Below the pieces are notes generated by a model. That model saw only the letters and a list, made by a program, of their open reading frames with translations, did no database searches and had not been told where the DNA came from. A stretch of DNA of 64,000 bases, taken from positions 1 through 64,000 of the forward strand of contig NZ_CDME01000011.1 of assembly GCF_000826545.1 (NCBI RefSeq), given 5' to 3'. The translations under genes and the position numbers were made by a program. Positions 30,151-38,154 of the stretch are shown piece by piece. The DNA is from Kibdelosporangium sp. MJ126-NF4. GTDB taxonomy: Bacteria > Actinomycetota > Actinomycetes > Mycobacteriales > Pseudonocardiaceae. Every line of letters starts with the position of its first letter. The stretch's first letter is position 1.

Positions 30151-31488
30151 CTATCCGAGGGACTCGCGCAGGTATTCCTGCCAGCCCGCGACGAACTGCT
30201 CGGCGTTCAGCCCGACCACCGACACCAGCAGTTCGTCGATCCGGTCCGGACTGGACCTGCCCGCCTTGGCCAGCACCCGGTACAACTCGATCAGCTTGGT
30301 CTCGCCGAGTTTGTCCGCGACGAACCGGGCCACCGAGAACGACTGCTGGTATGCCAGGTCCAGGGTGCGGCCCTGGCCGCGGAACTCCTCGTCGGTCGGC
30401 AGCCGGCCGGGCGGGCCGCCCGCGACCATGGCCGCGTTCAGGTCGGGCGCCGCCTGGGCGAGCGGGATGCCGCTGTCGCGGTAGCCGACGTAGTCGGCGA
30501 AGCCCTCGAGCATCCACATCGGCGATCCGTCCACTGTGGAGCTACGGGCGGCGATGTGGGTGAACTCGTGCCGCAGCACGATCCGCAGCGCCGTCACCGA
30601 CAGCGCGTCGGCCGACGTAGCGCTCATCACGACCCGCTGGCCCTCGGCGACGTTGTGCTCGGTGTCCACCCGGTCGGCGACCGAGACCGCGACAACGGAC
30701 TCGACCGGGAAGCTCGGCCCGACCAGTGCTTTCATCTCGTCGTTGGAGTCCGGCAGCACCACGACGACCTGCTGCGGCCACCCCGGGCCCCACACCGCGG
30801 TCACCGAGTGCACCGCCGCGTCCAGTTCGGTGGCGACCCGCCTGGCCATCGCCTCCCGTGCCGCGTGGGTGAGCACCAGCCCGCGGCCGGTCGTGACCAC
30901 CACGCACGGCCCGAAGTCCCACGGCCCGCGCCAGGTCCGCCTGCCGACGCCGAGCAGGTCGTCGTCCGAGCGGATGAACCACGAGTCCGCGCGTTTGACC
31001 AGCAGGTAACCCATCGGGCGGTGGGTGGGTGTCGGGTCGGCGCCGCGCAGCGCGTACACCAGGTCGATCTCCGGCGCCCACAGCTCCTGCGCGCCGCCGA
31101 TGTTCGGCAGCACCGACGGGTCCAGCGACCGCATCGGCTGCAGGCTGTAGGACCATTCCCGCAGCGGGACCTTGGCCAGGTTGGCGAACAGCGCCCGTTG
31201 CGCGTCGCGGAACGTCGGCTCGGCCTGCGGGTCGACGCTCGCCATGAACGCCTTCTCGTCGCGCCGCAGCACGGCCTCGCCGCGGGTCCGCAGGACGGAC
31301 TGCACCGCCTGGGCACGTTCACCCGATGGTGGCGGCGCGACGGCGGCCTGGTTGGGCGGGGTGGACGGCTGCGTCGAAGACGGCGCGGGCGCGGCCTCCT
31401 GACGCGTCGGCGGGGACGCGACCAGCGCGAGACCGCCGAGCAGCGCGATCGCCACTCCGGCTGTCAACAAGGCACGCAACCGGGCCAC
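30151..31488 (-). CDS. Membrane-anchored gluzincin-type metallopeptidase
   Basis: The 445-residue product has an N-terminal signal anchor (LRALLTAGVAIALLGGLALVA) and a Pro/Ala/Ser-rich linker. An NTF2-like region follows (VLRTRGEAVLRRDEKAFMASVD), and then a peptidase domain with HEFTH near residue 310 and the third ligand in MWMLEGFADYVGY 25 residues later. This is the peptidase_MA pattern with the active site outside the membrane. Substrate unknown. It is upstream of pimB by 9 bases and follows the NlpC/P60 terminator, so it starts a new transcript. Confidence 0.83.
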   Translation of the reverse strand: MARLRALLTAGVAIALLGGLALVASPPTRQEAAPAPSSTQPSTPPNQAAVAPPPSGERAQAVQSVLRTRGEAVLRRDEKAFMASVDPQAEPTFRDAQRALFANLAKVPLREWSYSLQPMRSLDPSVLPNIGGAQELWAPEIDLVYALRGADPTPTHRPMGYLLVKRADSWFIRSDDDLLGVGRRTWRGPWDFGPCVVVTTGRGLVLTHAAREAMARRVATELDAAVHSVTAVWGPGWPQQVVVVLPDSNDEMKALVGPSFPVESVVAVSVADRVDTEHNVAEGQRVVMSATSADALSVTALRIVLRHEFTHIAARSSTVDGSPMWMLEGFADYVGYRDSGIPLAQAAPDLNAAMVAGGPPGRLPTDEEFRGQGRTLDLAYQQSFSVARFVADKLGETKLIELYRVLAKAGRSSPDRIDELLVSVVGLNAEQFVAGWQEYLRESLG

Positions 31489-31521
31489 GTACCAGATCGT
31501 ATTGCCACGGACGTCGAAACG

Positions 31522-31560
31522 ATGTGACCCCTGGCCCGCACCACCGGCCAGGGGTCACAT
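31522..31560 (-). terminator. Hairpin terminator after the NlpC/P60 gene
   Basis: A perfect 15-bp stem, atgtgacccctggcc / ggccaggggtcacat, with a 9-base loop lies 17 bases beyond the stop of the upstream NlpC/P60 gene and before the metallopeptidase gene. Confidence 0.85.
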
Positions 31561-31576
31561 CGGACTGTCCGAAATA

Positions 31577-32629
31577 TCAGCCGACGACGCGCTTGGCGCC
31601 GAAGTAGTCCGAACCACCGCCACTGAGCGGGGCCGTCTTCACCGGCTGACCGGTCGTCGACGCGTGCACGATCATCCCGTTGCCGATGTACATGGCGACG
31701 TGGTGGATCGAGCCCGCGCTGCCGCCGTAGAACAGCAGGTCACCAGGCGCGAGCGCGTCCTTGGAGACGGACTTGCCCACACCGTACTGGGCACGGCTGG
31801 AGCGCGGGAGCGTGATACCGGCCTGCTTGTAGGCCCACATCATCAGTCCCGAGCAGTCGAAGGCACCCGGTGAGGTGCCACCCCAGACGTAAGGGTCGCC
31901 GCGACGGCTGAGCGCGGCGTTCATGGCCGTACCGGCGGAACCGGCCGGGCCGATGTACACGCCGTTGTCGACCGGGCCCTTGACCTTCTCCTTCTCGGCC
32001 TGGGACAGCTTGTTCTGCGCTGCCTTGACCTCGTTGATCTGCTTGGCCAGGTCCTTGCGCTTGACCTCGATCTCGGCCTGCAGCTTGGTCGCCGCGTCCC
32101 GGGCCTCGGTGGCGCGCTTCTGCGCGTCCGCGGCCTTGGTCTCCGCCTCGGTCGCGGTCTTGACCGCGCCGTGCAGTTCGGTGAGCGCCTTGTTGTTGTC
32201 CGCCGCCAGCACACCCAGCGCCGACGAGCGGTCCAGGAAGTCCTCGGTGGACGTGCCAGTGAGCAACGCGGACAACTTGTTGAACCGGGCACCGCGCAAG
32301 GACGCGGAGCTCAGCTGCTCCACCTGGCCGCGGTACTGCTGTTCCGTGGCCGCGGCGGACGTCTTGGCCTGGTTGGCGGCGGTGAAGTCCGCCGTGGCCT
32401 TGTCCAGCTCCGCCTGCTTGGCGTTCTTGTCGTCGGTCGCCTTGTTGTATTCCTCGTTGACGACCTCGGACTGCGCCGACAGCTCGCGGAACTTCTTCAA
32501 CGCCTCAGACTCGTTGTTCTGGGCGGGGGGCTGCGCGATAGCCGGGACAGGGGTGGTGCTGACCATCGCGATGATGGCGGACGCTGTCAGTGCTCCACGC
32601 ATGCCGCGCTTGAGTCGTTGCGACGCCAC
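31577..32629 (-). CDS. Secreted NlpC/P60 peptidoglycan endopeptidase
   Basis: The 350-residue hydrolase has a signal peptide (ALTASAIIAMVSTTPVPAIA) and a long coiled coil of about residues 40-215 with repeated Ala/Lys/Glu heptads. A C-terminal NlpC/P60 domain follows: FDCSGLMMWAYKQAG (catalytic Cys near 257), LAPGDLLFYGG, and HHVAMYIGNGMIVHA (His). It should cleave D-Glu/mDAP bonds in peptidoglycan during division or growth, like mycobacterial RipA/Rv2190c; the coiled coil probably recruits or inhibits it. GTG at 32629 follows GAAGGAG by about 12 bases. The leader upstream is nearly 400 bases long. Confidence 0.92.
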   Translation of the reverse strand: MASQRLKRGMRGALTASAIIAMVSTTPVPAIAQPPAQNNESEALKKFRELSAQSEVVNEEYNKATDDKNAKQAELDKATADFTAANQAKTSAAATEQQYRGQVEQLSSASLRGARFNKLSALLTGTSTEDFLDRSSALGVLAADNNKALTELHGAVKTATEAETKAADAQKRATEARDAATKLQAEIEVKRKDLAKQINEVKAAQNKLSQAEKEKVKGPVDNGVYIGPAGSAGTAMNAALSRRGDPYVWGGTSPGAFDCSGLMMWAYKQAGITLPRSSRAQYGVGKSVSKDALAPGDLLFYGGSAGSIHHVAMYIGNGMIVHASTTGQPVKTAPLSGGGSDYFGAKRVVG

Positions 32630-33023
32630 GTCGCGCGTGTCTCCTTCGTCTCTGCTTCCGCCGGGGGAAGGGATTCACTCGCCGGGCGCGGGGGCACCCT
32701 TGTGGCGAGCGGCCGGACAAGCGAGTGGACACGCACTCAAGCTCCGGCGTTGCTCCCAACCGGTGGGGGTTCGGTTCAGTTCCCGACGAACTGACCCGGC
32801 GGTGTTCTCGCGTCATCACCCTTGTGGGCGACCGGGGGCCGCGAGATCTCGGACAGGTTACGAAAGGAGAGGCCACCCGTCCAGCCAGTCCGCGAAAAAA
32901 CTTCGTCAGCGAACCGTCAAACCCCAATGGAGCAGTGTCGAACGCCCGTTGTGATGACGACTACACGCAGGTCACCACGGTGTGAAACCGTTCGTCGCCC
33001 GATGGGTACCGTTCGGCGCCCGA
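32630..33023 (-). other. Long non-coding interval upstream of the NlpC/P60 gene
   Basis: No gene is supported here. On the minus strand the interval holds a hairpin cagttc/gaactg (around 32774-32791) and a hairpin gagtg/cactc (around 32721-32736). A GGCGAGTGAATCC stretch lies near the 3' end (about 32667-32683). A 17-base direct repeat accgttcg(t/g)cgcccgat is at 32987-33003 and 33008-33024. It looks like a structured leader. It does not contain the conserved CCGTCAGCTAACC part of the c-di-AMP (ydaO) riboswitch, which often precedes such genes, so no class is assigned. Confidence 0.4.
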
Positions 33024-33224
33024 TCAGGCGACCTCGGGAGTGTTCACCGGCGTGATCGGGATCAACCGGAGCTTGGGCACCATTCCCGCGCTCGCGAGCA
33101 CGTCGATGGCCCGCTGCTCGGACGAGTCGAGTTCGACCGTGTTCGGCGGCCCGAGAAGGACACTGACAACGCACTCCTGGCAAGCCTTTCCCCGCACTTC
33201 ACAGCTGTCGCAGTCGACGACCAT
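33024..33224 (-). CDS. Small conserved actinobacterial protein with two CxxC motifs
   Basis: The 66-residue protein starts VVDCDSCEVRGKACQECVV, giving CxxC plus CxxC that can bind one zinc or an iron-sulfur cluster. A short helical part follows (SSEQRAIDVLASAGMVPKLRLIP). The ATG at 33224 has a good SD (GGGAG). Similar short proteins with this N terminus are widespread next to NlpC/P60 genes in actinomycetes, in my recollection of the family; no function is known. Immediately upstream lie tandem 12-base repeats gttcgatcgtat/gttcgatcgatt (33245-33268). Confidence 0.75.
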   Translation of the reverse strand: MVVDCDSCEVRGKACQECVVSVLLGPPNTVELDSSEQRAIDVLASAGMVPKLRLIPITPVNTPEVA

Positions 33225-33308
33225 GTCCAGCTCCCAAGCCAGTCGTTCGATCGTATGTTCGATCGATTGAGGCCACCCTAGCGGTCACCTGTGACAGTTT
33301 TGGACGGG

Positions 33309-35240
33309 CTAGCCGATCTTTGTCCCGCGCAGCAGGGCCAGGCGATGTGTGGCCCTCGTCATAGCCACGTAGAGATCGTTGTGACCGCGCGGGGAGCTCG
33401 CCACGATCCCGTCCGGGTCCACCACGACCACCGAGTCGAACTCCAGTCCCTTGGCCTGTCCCGGTGTGAGCACCACAGCGCCGGAGAACCGTTGCGCCCC
33501 ATGCACCGGATGCCTGTCCGGCGCGATGACGGCGACCCGCCCCGGCAGGCTCGCCACCAGATCGCCGACGTCCGCCAGGCCGCCCGTCGCCTCCAGCGGC
33601 GGCACCCCGGTCGACCGGACCGACGTGGCGAGCCGGACGCCGGGCTGGTGCGCGGCGAGGACCTCGTTGGCGGCGGCCATGATCTCGGCCGGGGTGCGGT
33701 AGTTGACGGTCAGCTCCGCCAGCCGCCACCGGTCGGCCACGTGCGGGCCCAGCACGTCCTGCCACGCCGTCGCCCCGGCCGGGTCGCTGGTCTGGGCCAG
33801 GTCCCCGACGATCGTCATGGACCGGCTGGGACAGCGCCGCATCAGCATCCGCCAGGCCATCTCCGACAGTTCCTGCGCCTCGTCCACCACGATGTGGCCG
33901 TAGGTCACGCCGTCACCGCCGTCGAGCAGGACGGCCGCCTCGTCGAGCACCGGGATGTCCGCGGCCGACCACGGCCCCGGCACCAGCTCCGCGATGGCCA
34001 ACGGCGGCCAGATCTCGTCCAGCGCGCCCTGGACGCGGGCGTCGGCGAGCAGGCTGTCCCGCAGCCGCGCCACGTCCGCAGCCTCCAGCAGGCGCCGGGG
34101 CGCCGAGTCGGCCCAGTCGACGATCACGCCCGCCGCCTCCAGCGCCCGCAGATCCGCCGCGCCCAGCCGACCGTCCGGGTCGCCGCCGTCGATCGCCTCC
34201 CCGGTGTCCGTGAGCGTCACGGACTCCAGGCGCGCCGCGAGACCGTCGGCGAGCACAGCGACGACCTCACGCTGGAACACGAGCCTCGCCTGGTTGTACG
34301 GCAGACCGGCGTGCCGCGCTCGGCCGATGGCCCGGCGGCAGTCCACGGGTCGCAGCGCCAGGATCTCCTGTTCGAACTCGACCTCCACGGGTTCGCTGGG
34401 AACCCGCACGCGGTCACGCACGACGGCGGCCAGGTCCGCGGCCGCCCGCGCGCTCCCCTTCCGCTGTGCCTCCTCAGGTGTGGCACAGCGGTCGACCGGT
34501 GTGCCGGGGTACAGGTCGGGCAGGGTCGCGGTCACCACGCTGTTCTCGCCGAGGCCCGGCAACACCTGGCCGATGTAGTCCAGGAACAGCGCGCTGGGAC
34601 CGAGCACCAGGACACCGCGGGTACGCAGGTGCGGGCGGGCGTACAGCAGGTGCGCGACCCGGTGCAGCGCGACCGCGGTCTTGCCGGTGCCCGGTCCGCC
34701 CTGCACCACCAGGACACCGGCGTACGGGTCACGGATGATCCGGTCCTGCTCGGCCTGCAGGGTCGTGACGATGTCCGGCATGTGCCCGGTCCGCCCGGCG
34801 GCGACGGCGGCCAGCAGCGCCGCGTCCCCGGCCAGGCCCTGCTCGCCCAGCGCGTCGGCGGTGAGCACCTCGTCGTCGACGTCGACGACCGTGCGGCCTC
34901 GGGTCATGATCCGTCGCCGCAGCCGCACGCCTTCGGGCGCAGCGGCCGTCGCCGTGTAGAACGGCCGCGCGGCGGGGGCACGCCAGTCGACCAGCAGCGG
35001 CTCGTCCCCGTCGAAGAGTCCGATCCGGCCGATGTGCAGCCTGCTGCCGTCGTGCCGGTCGATCCGGCCGAAGCACAGGCCGTCGGCGACAGACTCCAGC
35101 CGCGAGCGCTCGCCCGCCCAGTAGGCCCGTTCGGACGGCTGTGCGGTCGCGAGGTGCCGTGCGGCCTCGGCGCGCAGCGCGTCGAGTCGTTCGTGGAGGA
35201 GGGTGAGGTGGGCTTGTTCCAGCTCGATCTGCGTGGACAC
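33309..35240 (-). CDS. HelD/HelR-like superfamily 1 helicase
   Basis: The product of about 643 residues is an SF1 (UvrD-like) ATPase: Walker A VVQGGPGTGKTAVALHR, Walker B YGHIVVDEAQELS, TIVGDLAQTSDP, LTVNYRTPAEI, and LTPGQAKGLEFDSVVV with a late DLYVAMTRATHRL. The N-terminal coiled coil (EQAHLTLLHERLDALRAEAARH) and the short insert between the P-loop and domain 1B are typical of HelD-type proteins. These release stalled RNA polymerase; HelR members also confer rifamycin tolerance. GTG at 35240 (encoding VSTQIELEQ) is chosen over GTG at 35261 by family start. Which subgroup it belongs to needs alignment. Confidence 0.88.
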   Translation of the reverse strand: MSTQIELEQAHLTLLHERLDALRAEAARHLATAQPSERAYWAGERSRLESVADGLCFGRIDRHDGSRLHIGRIGLFDGDEPLLVDWRAPAARPFYTATAAAPEGVRLRRRIMTRGRTVVDVDDEVLTADALGEQGLAGDAALLAAVAAGRTGHMPDIVTTLQAEQDRIIRDPYAGVLVVQGGPGTGKTAVALHRVAHLLYARPHLRTRGVLVLGPSALFLDYIGQVLPGLGENSVVTATLPDLYPGTPVDRCATPEEAQRKGSARAAADLAAVVRDRVRVPSEPVEVEFEQEILALRPVDCRRAIGRARHAGLPYNQARLVFQREVVAVLADGLAARLESVTLTDTGEAIDGGDPDGRLGAADLRALEAAGVIVDWADSAPRRLLEAADVARLRDSLLADARVQGALDEIWPPLAIAELVPGPWSAADIPVLDEAAVLLDGGDGVTYGHIVVDEAQELSEMAWRMLMRRCPSRSMTIVGDLAQTSDPAGATAWQDVLGPHVADRWRLAELTVNYRTPAEIMAAANEVLAAHQPGVRLATSVRSTGVPPLEATGGLADVGDLVASLPGRVAVIAPDRHPVHGAQRFSGAVVLTPGQAKGLEFDSVVVVDPDGIVASSPRGHNDLYVAMTRATHRLALLRGTKIG

Positions 35241-35311
35241 CCCACCGAGAGTGCCTGGCACACCCGCGCGGAAACAGTCTTGTTCTTCTGTGCCGCGTCA
35301 GCCGGGCCACG

Positions 35312-36916
35312 TCAGCCGGTACCGAACTCCCAGTGCCACGGTTCCTCACGGCCGCGTCCCGGCTGCGCCCACGGCGGGTTGCGCCAGCCGAACCGGCTCG
35401 CGTTGGCACGCAGCCACGCGTGCTCGGCCGTGCCGAACGACTGGGCGCCGCCGCAGAGGTCGACCGCCAGGCCCCAGCCGTGGTTGCTGGTGCCTGGCAC
35501 CGCGGCCAGCGCGGGCTTCACTCCGTACAGCCGAACCTGCTCCTCGAAGGTGCGGTACGAGTCCGTCACGCACAACGGCCGCCCGAAGGCCGAGCCGAAC
35601 GCGGCCGACAGGTTCTGGTACGCGAACGCGGCGTCACACCGCAGCCGGTGCGCGGCCGTCCCGATCGGGCACAGCGCGGACGCCGGGATGAGCCCGTTGG
35701 GATAGCCGCTCCACCCGCCCGTGGGCAGGTCCACTCCCCCGCACCGCCACACCAGGCCGGTGTCGGTGCGCTGCGGCACGGGCTGCGCCGGACGGCGCGG
35801 CGACGACGGCCGCGCGTAGCCGAGCACGGACGTGGGGATGTCCGACACGACGACACCGACCAGCCGCGCGTCGGCGGTGATCATGGTGCGTGGGTCCAGC
35901 GCGACGCCGACGCTCTGCACGCCGTAGCGCTCCGGCCCGACGAACACCAGGTCACCCGGCTGCGGGTCGGTGACGGGCTGCAGCACGGCCATCTGCTCGG
36001 CCGCCGAGCCCCGCAGGCCGTAGACCGCGCGGGTGAGGCCGTCGCACGAGTAGGCGTCCGGGCCGTCGCCCTGCGGCACGTACGGCTTGCCCAGCGCGCC
36101 GACGGCGGCTGTCACCGCGCGGATCGTGCTCTCCGGCATGACGAGCAGGCGTTCACCCGACGGCAACGTGACTTCCGTGGCGCCCGCTCCCGGCTTGATA
36201 CCGGCGGCGGCCAGTTTGTCGGTGTACGCGCGCCAGTTGGCGGCTGTCTGTTCGTTGCGGGTGCGTTGCGCCTGTTGCATCGCCACGACCGCGGAGTTCG
36301 TCTGGGCGAGTGTGGCGCGGAACTCGCCCGTGAGCGCCGCCGCCCGGTTGGTGGCGTCGCCGTTGCGACGGTCCAGGTCCGCTTTGCGGTCCGTGGCGGT
36401 CTTCGCGGCGGCGGACGCCGTCTCCTCGGCACGTACGGCCGCTTGGTGGCGCCGCACGGCCCCGTTGTACTCGGCCGCCTCGGCCTCCTGCACTCGTGCC
36501 ATCAGGCTGGAGCCGCCGAGGAAGTCGGCCCGTGAGCGGGCCAGCAGGAACACCTGGAACTGGTTGGGACGGCCGAACGACCCGAGCAGGGCGGAGGCGT
36601 AGCGGTCCATGTCCGCCTGCCGGGCCCGGATGGCCGCGTCGGCGTCCTCCCGCGCGGCCCGTGCCGTGTCCAGCGTGGCTGAGGAGTCACGCACGGCCTG
36701 TTCGGCCGCGTGGATGTCGTTGGTGAGCGACCCGAGTTCACGCTGCACATCGGACGCGGTCCGTTGCAACTGAGCGACAACCGGGTCGGCGAACGCCTCA
36801 CCCGGCCGTGAGTCGGGCGCGGCGGCACCCGGCGCGACACCAGCCTCCTCCGGCGGCTGCGCGCCGAGCAGCACAGCCACCGCCACAAGTCCCGCACCTA
36901 CCCGCACACCAGGCAC
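35312..36916 (-). CDS. Secreted coiled-coil / NlpC-P60-like / VanY (M15B) peptidoglycan hydrolase
   Basis: The product of about 534 residues has an N-terminal hydrophobic segment (VGAGLVAVAVLLGA) and a coiled coil of about 200 residues as in the RipA group. An NlpC/P60-like domain follows with AYSCDGLTRAVYGL and PQPGDLVFVG. A C-terminal D-Ala-D-Ala carboxypeptidase domain has GTSNHGWGLAVDLCGG and EPWHWEFG, the zinc His/Asp/His set. In the NlpC-like part the expected catalytic His region reads YGVQSVGVALDP, with no His, so that domain may be inactive. The start is uncertain: GTG at 36916 or 36907 fits a signal peptide. It is divergent from the LacI regulator. Confidence 0.82.
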   Translation of the reverse strand: MPGVRVGAGLVAVAVLLGAQPPEEAGVAPGAAAPDSRPGEAFADPVVAQLQRTASDVQRELGSLTNDIHAAEQAVRDSSATLDTARAAREDADAAIRARQADMDRYASALLGSFGRPNQFQVFLLARSRADFLGGSSLMARVQEAEAAEYNGAVRRHQAAVRAEETASAAAKTATDRKADLDRRNGDATNRAAALTGEFRATLAQTNSAVVAMQQAQRTRNEQTAANWRAYTDKLAAAGIKPGAGATEVTLPSGERLLVMPESTIRAVTAAVGALGKPYVPQGDGPDAYSCDGLTRAVYGLRGSAAEQMAVLQPVTDPQPGDLVFVGPERYGVQSVGVALDPRTMITADARLVGVVVSDIPTSVLGYARPSSPRRPAQPVPQRTDTGLVWRCGGVDLPTGGWSGYPNGLIPASALCPIGTAAHRLRCDAAFAYQNLSAAFGSAFGRPLCVTDSYRTFEEQVRLYGVKPALAAVPGTSNHGWGLAVDLCGGAQSFGTAEHAWLRANASRFGWRNPPWAQPGRGREEPWHWEFGTG

Positions 36917-37002
36917 AACGGCTGGGTCCGACGGGGAGTAACGCCACGATCCGGTGAACCACCCGGGTGGGCCGATATGCACGTCACCGCAAATGGGTGC
37001 AA

Positions 37003-37020
37003 ACAATCTGCAAGGATTGT
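37003..37020. promoter_or_regulatory. Palindromic operator before the LacI regulator
   Basis: acaatc-tgcaag-gattgt is an 18-base inverted repeat 15 bases upstream of the LacI start. Size, symmetry and place fit autoregulation by a LacI-family protein. The nearby stretch atagttgcggac resembles atattgcggaga in front of the ABC transporter gene (38073-38084). Confidence 0.6.
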
Positions 37021-37035
37021 CATATAGTTGCGGAC

Positions 37036-38043
37036 ATGACGCGCAGACTTGCTGAAGTCGCTCGCAAGGTCGGGGTGAGTGAGGCGACCGTGAGCCGGGT
37101 GCTCAACGGGAAGCCGGGAGTTTCGGAGAGCACCCGCACCGCCGTGCTGACCGCACTGGACGTGCTGGGCTACGAGCGGCCGACCCAGCTGCGCGGTGAA
37201 CGCGCCCGGCTGGTCGGGCTGGTGCTACCGGAGCTGCAGAACCCGATCTTCCCGGCGTTCGGCGAGATCATCGGCAACGGGCTGGCGCAACAGGGCTTCA
37301 CGCCGGTGCTGTGCACCCGAACGGCAGGCGGGGTCTCGGAGGCGGACTACATCGAGCTGCTGTTGCAGCAGCACGTCTCCGGCGTGGTGTTCGCGGGCGG
37401 CCTGTACGCGCAGGCCGACCAGGGCCACGACCACTACGCCAGGCTGACCGAGCGCAACCTGCCGACCGTGCTGATCAACGCGGCCATCGACCACCTGGGC
37501 TTCCCCCGGGTGTCCTGCGACGACGCGGTCGCCGCCGAGCAGGCGCTGACCCACCTGGTCTCGCTGGGCCACACCAAGGTCGGCATGGTGCTCGGCCCCG
37601 GCGACCACGTGCCGTCCCGGCGCAAGCAGGAGGCGTTCGCCGTGGCCACGAAGGCGGCGGGCATCGACGTCGAGCCGGAGTGGTTCGAGCACGCGATGTT
37701 CTCGCTGGAAGGCGGCCAGGCAGCAGCGGCCCGCCTGGTGAAACGCGGGATCACCGGCATCGTGTGTGCGAGCGACCCGCAGGCGCTCGGCGCGATCCGC
37801 GCGGTGCGCCGCCAGGGACTGTCGGTCCCCCAGGACGTCTCGGTGATCGGCTACGACGACTCCGCGTTCATGAACTGCGTCGACCCGCCGCTGACCACCA
37901 TCCGCCAGCCGATCGAGGCGATGGGCCGGGCCGCGGTCGACCTGCTCACCATGCAGATCAACGGCGCGTCGGTGACCGACGAGGAGCTGCTGTTCGAACC
38001 GGAACTCGTCGTCAGGGGGTCGACCGCGCCGCACGCCCGGTGA
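37036..38043 (+). CDS. LacI-family transcriptional regulator
   Basis: The 335-residue repressor has the LacI headpiece RLAEVARKVGVSEATVSRVLNGKPG and a hinge helix, followed by a periplasmic-binding-protein-like sugar domain (VGLVLPELQNPIFPAFGEI, GVVFAGG, VSVIGYDDSAF, PLTTIRQPIEAMG). ATG at 37036 is chosen because the HTH starts there. It lies 111 bases upstream of the sugar ABC operon and presumably controls it, releasing DNA when the imported sugar or a derivative binds. It is divergent from the VanY-like gene. Confidence 0.94.
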   Translation: MTRRLAEVARKVGVSEATVSRVLNGKPGVSESTRTAVLTALDVLGYERPTQLRGERARLVGLVLPELQNPIFPAFGEIIGNGLAQQGFTPVLCTRTAGGVSEADYIELLLQQHVSGVVFAGGLYAQADQGHDHYARLTERNLPTVLINAAIDHLGFPRVSCDDAVAAEQALTHLVSLGHTKVGMVLGPGDHVPSRRKQEAFAVATKAAGIDVEPEWFEHAMFSLEGGQAAAARLVKRGITGIVCASDPQALGAIRAVRRQGLSVPQDVSVIGYDDSAFMNCVDPPLTTIRQPIEAMGRAAVDLLTMQINGASVTDEELLFEPELVVRGSTAPHAR

Positions 38044-38081
38044 ACTGTTCGTTAGTTGCGAAATTTCATCGAGATATTGCG

Positions 38082-38099
38082 GAGACTCGTTCGAGTCTC
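38082..38099. promoter_or_regulatory. Perfect inverted repeat between LacI gene and ABC operon
   Basis: gagactcg-tt-cgagtctc lies 39 bases past the LacI stop and 55 bases before the solute-binding protein start. It can be a terminator for the regulator gene (followed by ttaag rather than a T-run) or an operator of the operon. The neighbouring ttgcgaaatttc and atattgcgga stretches favour a regulatory region. Confidence 0.5.
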
Positions 38100-38154
38100 T
38101 TAAGGTGAGCACCATCACACAGCGTCGTCGGATAGCTGAGATGGGGCGCTCGTC

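Noticed and set aside
32630..32880. c-di-AMP (ydaO) riboswitch before the NlpC/P60 gene
   Set aside because: Only a GTGAATCC-like fragment is seen; the CCGTCAGCTAACC core and the paired pseudo-symmetric helices are missing.
33245..33268. LexA (SOS) box before the small CxxC protein
   Set aside because: The actinobacterial box needs inverted halves (TCGAAC-4-GTTCGA); here the units are direct repeats.
35241..35320. Rifamycin-associated element upstream of the HelD/HelR-like gene
   Set aside because: No GGGGCTTGCGGCAAGGCCC-type inverted repeat is present in the short spacer.
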